From Cryobacterium ruanii (GTDB lineage: Bacteria > Actinomycetota > Actinomycetes > Actinomycetales > Microbacteriaceae), in the NCBI RefSeq assembly GCF_004404055.1, contig NZ_SOHK01000007.1:413588-477587 (forward strand): a stretch of DNA of 64,000 nt. Direction: 5' to 3'. The position numbers and the translations under genes are program-made. The stretch's first letter is position 1; every line of letters begins with the position of its first letter. The notes below the pieces were generated by a model. That model saw only the letters and a list, made by a program, of their open reading frames with translations, was not told the origin of the DNA and searched no databases. Positions 61,617-64,000 of the stretch are shown here, in pieces.

Positions 61617-62179
61617 ATGCGCACATCGCGCACCGCGATCTCGCGACTGCCGGTCGTCTCCGAGACCCTCGCCGATCATCGTCTCGTCGACGCCGACATC
61701 GCCCTGACCACCCTGGCCGCCCCCGATCGGGCCAACCTCCACGGCGTCTCTGGCGGACAACAGCGGTTTCATTCGACCCTGTCCGGGCTGGTCGCCAACC
61801 CATTCCTCATCTTCGGTTCCGGACCGGTGGACTATTCGGTGAGGGTTACCGGACCGACATCGACCTGCTCGCAATGCAGCGCAACGCGACTCCGCAGCCG
61901 CTCTTGTGCGAGGTGCTGGACGCCCTCGACGACCTGTTGTCGGCGGGTGAGGCCCTGACCCGGCGGCTCCTCGGCACCAGCAGCGGCGAATCTCCGCGCT
62001 GGCAGCCCGACGAGGAACCGACCGATGGACCGAACGGTGGCAGCTACCATCCGATGCACGATCCGGCGGCCGTGGTGATTCGCCAATGCGCCTCCTTCGG
62101 ATGGGCGACCGACGGCGCTGCGCCATTGTCAGCGCAGCCGGCGCCCGAGCCCTCCGCAGATTCACCCGAGCCAGTGTAA
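61617..62179 (+). pseudogene. Probable frameshifted gene of unknown family
   Basis: Two plus-strand frames join into one protein-like reading. Frame one (61617 to about 61835) gives ISRLPVVSETLADHRLVD and LSGLVANPFLIFGSGPVDY. Frame two (about 61835 to 62179) gives GYRTDIDLLAMQRNATPQPL and LLCEVLDALDDLLSAGEAL. The first frame has no recognisable ribosome site. I know no homologue. It runs 18 bases into the DUF2332 gene on the opposite strand. A sequencing error at about 61835 could equally explain it. Confidence 0.4.
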
Positions 62180-63181
62180 TGACCGGCCGTGCGGCTGAGT
62201 CAATGCGATCGGCTCGCCGTCGAGCGCCAGAATGAAAGCGGATGCCGGAAGTGAATGTGATGGTGCCGGCGTCTCCGCAAGCCGCTCCAGTACCCCGGGC
62301 ACCACACTCTGACCCTCGTTCGACAGCCAGCGCACCGGCAACTCGGCCATCTGCGCGGCGAATCGGTGGCGATCCGGCTCGTTCAGGTAGGCGAGCACTG
62401 CGGTGTGGAACACGACGACGGTCGCCCCGGCCGGTGCCCGGGCCACGAGCGCCGCGATCTCGTCGTTGAGATCGCCCCGCACGATCTCGACCGGCTGCTC
62501 CCGTGCCACCGCCACCGCGGCCTGCAGCCGGGAGCGCCGGTCGTCGTGCTCCGGCCAGATCAGTGCGTCGAGCCAGGCCATGTTTTCATCGCTCTGCACG
62601 TCGAGCGGGCCCAGGTCGATGCCGGCGCGCCAGACGATCTCGGGCATCCGCTCGGGGAGAGACACCGGACCACTTACGGTGCACTCGAGCACCACCGGGC
62701 TGGGCCCATCGAATGGGTGCAGCATCCGCTCGCCATCACTGTCTGCGATCCGATACCGGTAGCTGTACCGGTCGGGGTGCAGGCAGAGACCAGCGGATGC
62801 CCCCACCTCGATAAGAGCGAGCGGCCCGGCGAGCGCCGCCAGGGCAGGCAGCAGCACGGCGCACCGCCCAGGCTCGTTGGTTTGGGTCGCATGGGTCAGG
62901 CAGGTCGCCGCTACCGCGGCCCAGTGCTCCCGCAACCAGTCCGCGAACACCGGATACTCCCCCACCGCTGCACCGTGCAACCGGGCCGCGCTGAACACCA
63001 GGTTCGGTTGTCGCTTCACTGCCGGCAGCCGATCGATCAACGCCACGATCCCGGGATCGTCCGCGACACCGGCCGCCCATCCTTCGTAGCAGGCGCTCAT
63101 GCCGCGGGCTTCGACCTCGGCGAAGGCTCGGTAGCGCGCGCTCGTAGCGACCAGCGGATCGGTGCTTGCTCCCATGAGCAC
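62162..63181 (-). CDS. DUF2332 family protein
   Basis: This 339-residue protein fits DUF2332: RYRAFAEVEARGMSACYEGWA at the N-terminus, LIEVGASAGLCLHPDRYSYRY in the centre (a SAM-methyltransferase-like GxSAG loop) and VVFHTAVLAYLNEPDRHRF toward the end. No activity is known. GTG at 63181 or ATG two codons later may be the start. It is divergent from pepN. Confidence 0.88.
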   Translation of the reverse strand: MLMGASTDPLVATSARYRAFAEVEARGMSACYEGWAAGVADDPGIVALIDRLPAVKRQPNLVFSAARLHGAAVGEYPVFADWLREHWAAVAATCLTHATQTNEPGRCAVLLPALAALAGPLALIEVGASAGLCLHPDRYSYRYRIADSDGERMLHPFDGPSPVVLECTVSGPVSLPERMPEIVWRAGIDLGPLDVQSDENMAWLDALIWPEHDDRRSRLQAAVAVAREQPVEIVRGDLNDEIAALVARAPAGATVVVFHTAVLAYLNEPDRHRFAAQMAELPVRWLSNEGQSVVPGVLERLAETPAPSHSLPASAFILALDGEPIALTQPHGRSLHWLG

Positions 63182-63250
63182 ATCGTAATCATGGTTAGGC
63201 TTGCGGGGTGCGATGGCGCCACGAGTGCCAAAGTCTCACCGTCCCAAATG

Positions 63251-63300
63251 GAATCCGTCGCGAATCGAATCCGTCGCGAATCGAATCGTGAATCGAATTG
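63251..63300 (+). repeat. Direct repeats just upstream of pepN
   Basis: The 16-base unit GAATCCGTCGCGAATC occurs twice in tandem (63251-63266, 63267-63282) and continues with shortened copies GAATCGTGAATC and GAATTG up to 11 bases before the pepN start. It lies across the expected promoter and leader. Confidence 0.8.
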
Positions 63301-63310
63301 GAGAACTAAG

Positions 63311-64000
63311 TTGCCTGGAGAAAACCTCACCCGCATCGAAGCGACGGAGCGCGCAGCGCTTGTCACGGTCGCGAGCTACAACGTCGTGCTCGACCTCACC
63401 ACCGGCCCCACCACGTTCGGCAGCACCACGACTGTTCGTTTCACCGCCACCCCCGGCGCCTCGACCTTCATCGACGCCATCACCGCCAAGGTGTTCTCGG
63501 TGACGCTCAACGGTGCCGCGCTCGACCCGGCCGGGGTGAGCGACGGCATCCGCATTCAGCTCGACGGCCTGCAGGCCGAGAACGAGCTCGTCGTCGTCGC
63601 CGACGCGCTCTACACCAACACCGGTGAGGGCCTGCACCGCTTCGTCGACCCGGTCGACGACGAGGTCTACCTGTACAGCCAGTTCGAGGTCCCCGACTCC
63701 CGGCGCGTGTTTGCGGTGTTCGAGCAGCCCGACCTCAAAGCGAAGTTCTCCTTCACCGTCACCGCGCCGAGCGAGTGGCAGGTCGTCTCCAACTCCACCA
63801 CCCCCGAACCCATCCTCGCCGGCGATGGTGCCAGCACCTGGGCGTTCGAACCCACCCACACGATTTCGAGCTACATCACCGCCCTCATAGCCGGTCCGTA
63901 CGCCGTCGTGCGCAGTGAACTCACCTCGAGCGACGGACGCACCATTCCGCTCGGTGTGTTCAGCCGCAAGAGCCTCAGTGAATACCTCGACGCCGACTAC
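63311..64000 (+). CDS. pepN: Aminopeptidase N (M1), 5' part
   Basis: The first 230 codons of an M1 zinc aminopeptidase are visible; the gene runs out of the window before the GAMEN and HExxH motifs. The saddle-shaped N-terminal domain is clear: VASYNVVLDLTTG, DDEVYLYSQFEVPDSRRVF and FEQPDLKAKFSFTVTAP are diagnostic of actinobacterial PepN. TTG at 63311 with GGAG upstream is the start and gives the family N-terminus (PGENLTRIEATERA). It removes N-terminal residues from peptides in the cytosol. Confidence 0.95.
   Translation, partial: MPGENLTRIEATERAALVTVASYNVVLDLTTGPTTFGSTTTVRFTATPGASTFIDAITAKVFSVTLNGAALDPAGVSDGIRIQLDGLQAENELVVVADALYTNTGEGLHRFVDPVDDEVYLYSQFEVPDSRRVFAVFEQPDLKAKFSFTVTAPSEWQVVSNSTTPEPILAGDGASTWAFEPTHTISSYITALIAGPYAVVRSELTSSDGRTIPLGVFSRKSLSEYLDADY

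Overview
The window is a high-GC (about 65% by eye) actinobacterial chromosome segment, most likely Microbacteriaceae (Cryobacterium-like). I infer this from the cluster rplU-rpmA-obgE-proB-proA-nadD-rsfS, the cluster ileS-folC-DUF4233-ndk-rne, Lsr2, two ClpP proteases, a mycothiol-type reductase, DUF2079/2332/4031/4233 proteins, GTG/TTG starts, and a translational T-box with an ultrashort Stem I ahead of ileS. No IS element, phage module or CRISPR array is visible. Species and database identity could not be tested.

Layout. 1-2738: 3' end of a 2-oxo acid dehydrogenase E2 gene, a tiny zinc-ribbon gene, a DUF2079 membrane protein and a PLDc_N mini-protein. 2745-10419 (minus): treX/glgX-treY-treZ, which turns glycogen-type glucan into trehalose, then an HTH-like gene and an enoyl-CoA hydratase. 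10626-12539: small genes, Lsr2 and tRNA-Ala(GGC). 12613-20641 (minus): rplU-rpmA-obgE, two tandem proB genes, proA, nadD and rsfS. 21194-34189 (mostly minus): a UPF0718/UPF0703 permease pair with a secreted beta-propeller-like protein, RNase E/G, ndk, folC, and ileS under its T-box. 34464-39593 (plus): a complete oligopeptide-type ABC importer. 39720-46987: valS, GNAT, a methyltransferase, M3 peptidase and a membrane protein. 47443-51855 (minus): tRNA-Pro, tig, clpP1, clpP2, clpX.

The most unusual part is 52040-55894. Just after tRNA-Gly(TCC) lies a three-gene plus-strand operon: two small exported proteins with SipW-type signal peptides (hydrophobic stretch, then A-L/S-FTD), and a SipW/eukaryotic-type signal peptidase whose own C-terminus carries a third signal of the same kind plus a secreted Cys-containing domain. 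The enzyme therefore appears fused to one of its substrates. The operon abuts a multicopper oxidase pseudogene that has lost its 3' end and carries frameshifts, a nonsense codon and an expanded 9-bp repeat, which suggests an insertion or rearrangement at the tRNA.

55956-64000: Nei-type glycosylase, rpiB, mycothiol-dependent reductase, a CsoR-type palindrome in front of an MHS transporter, an unusual zinc-ribbon/SDR fusion, a probable frameshifted gene, DUF2332 and the 5' part of pepN. Other pan-window signals are a strongly enriched word GCGGATGCC and a recurrent -10 box exactly six bases before start codons that lack a Shine-Dalgarno sequence.
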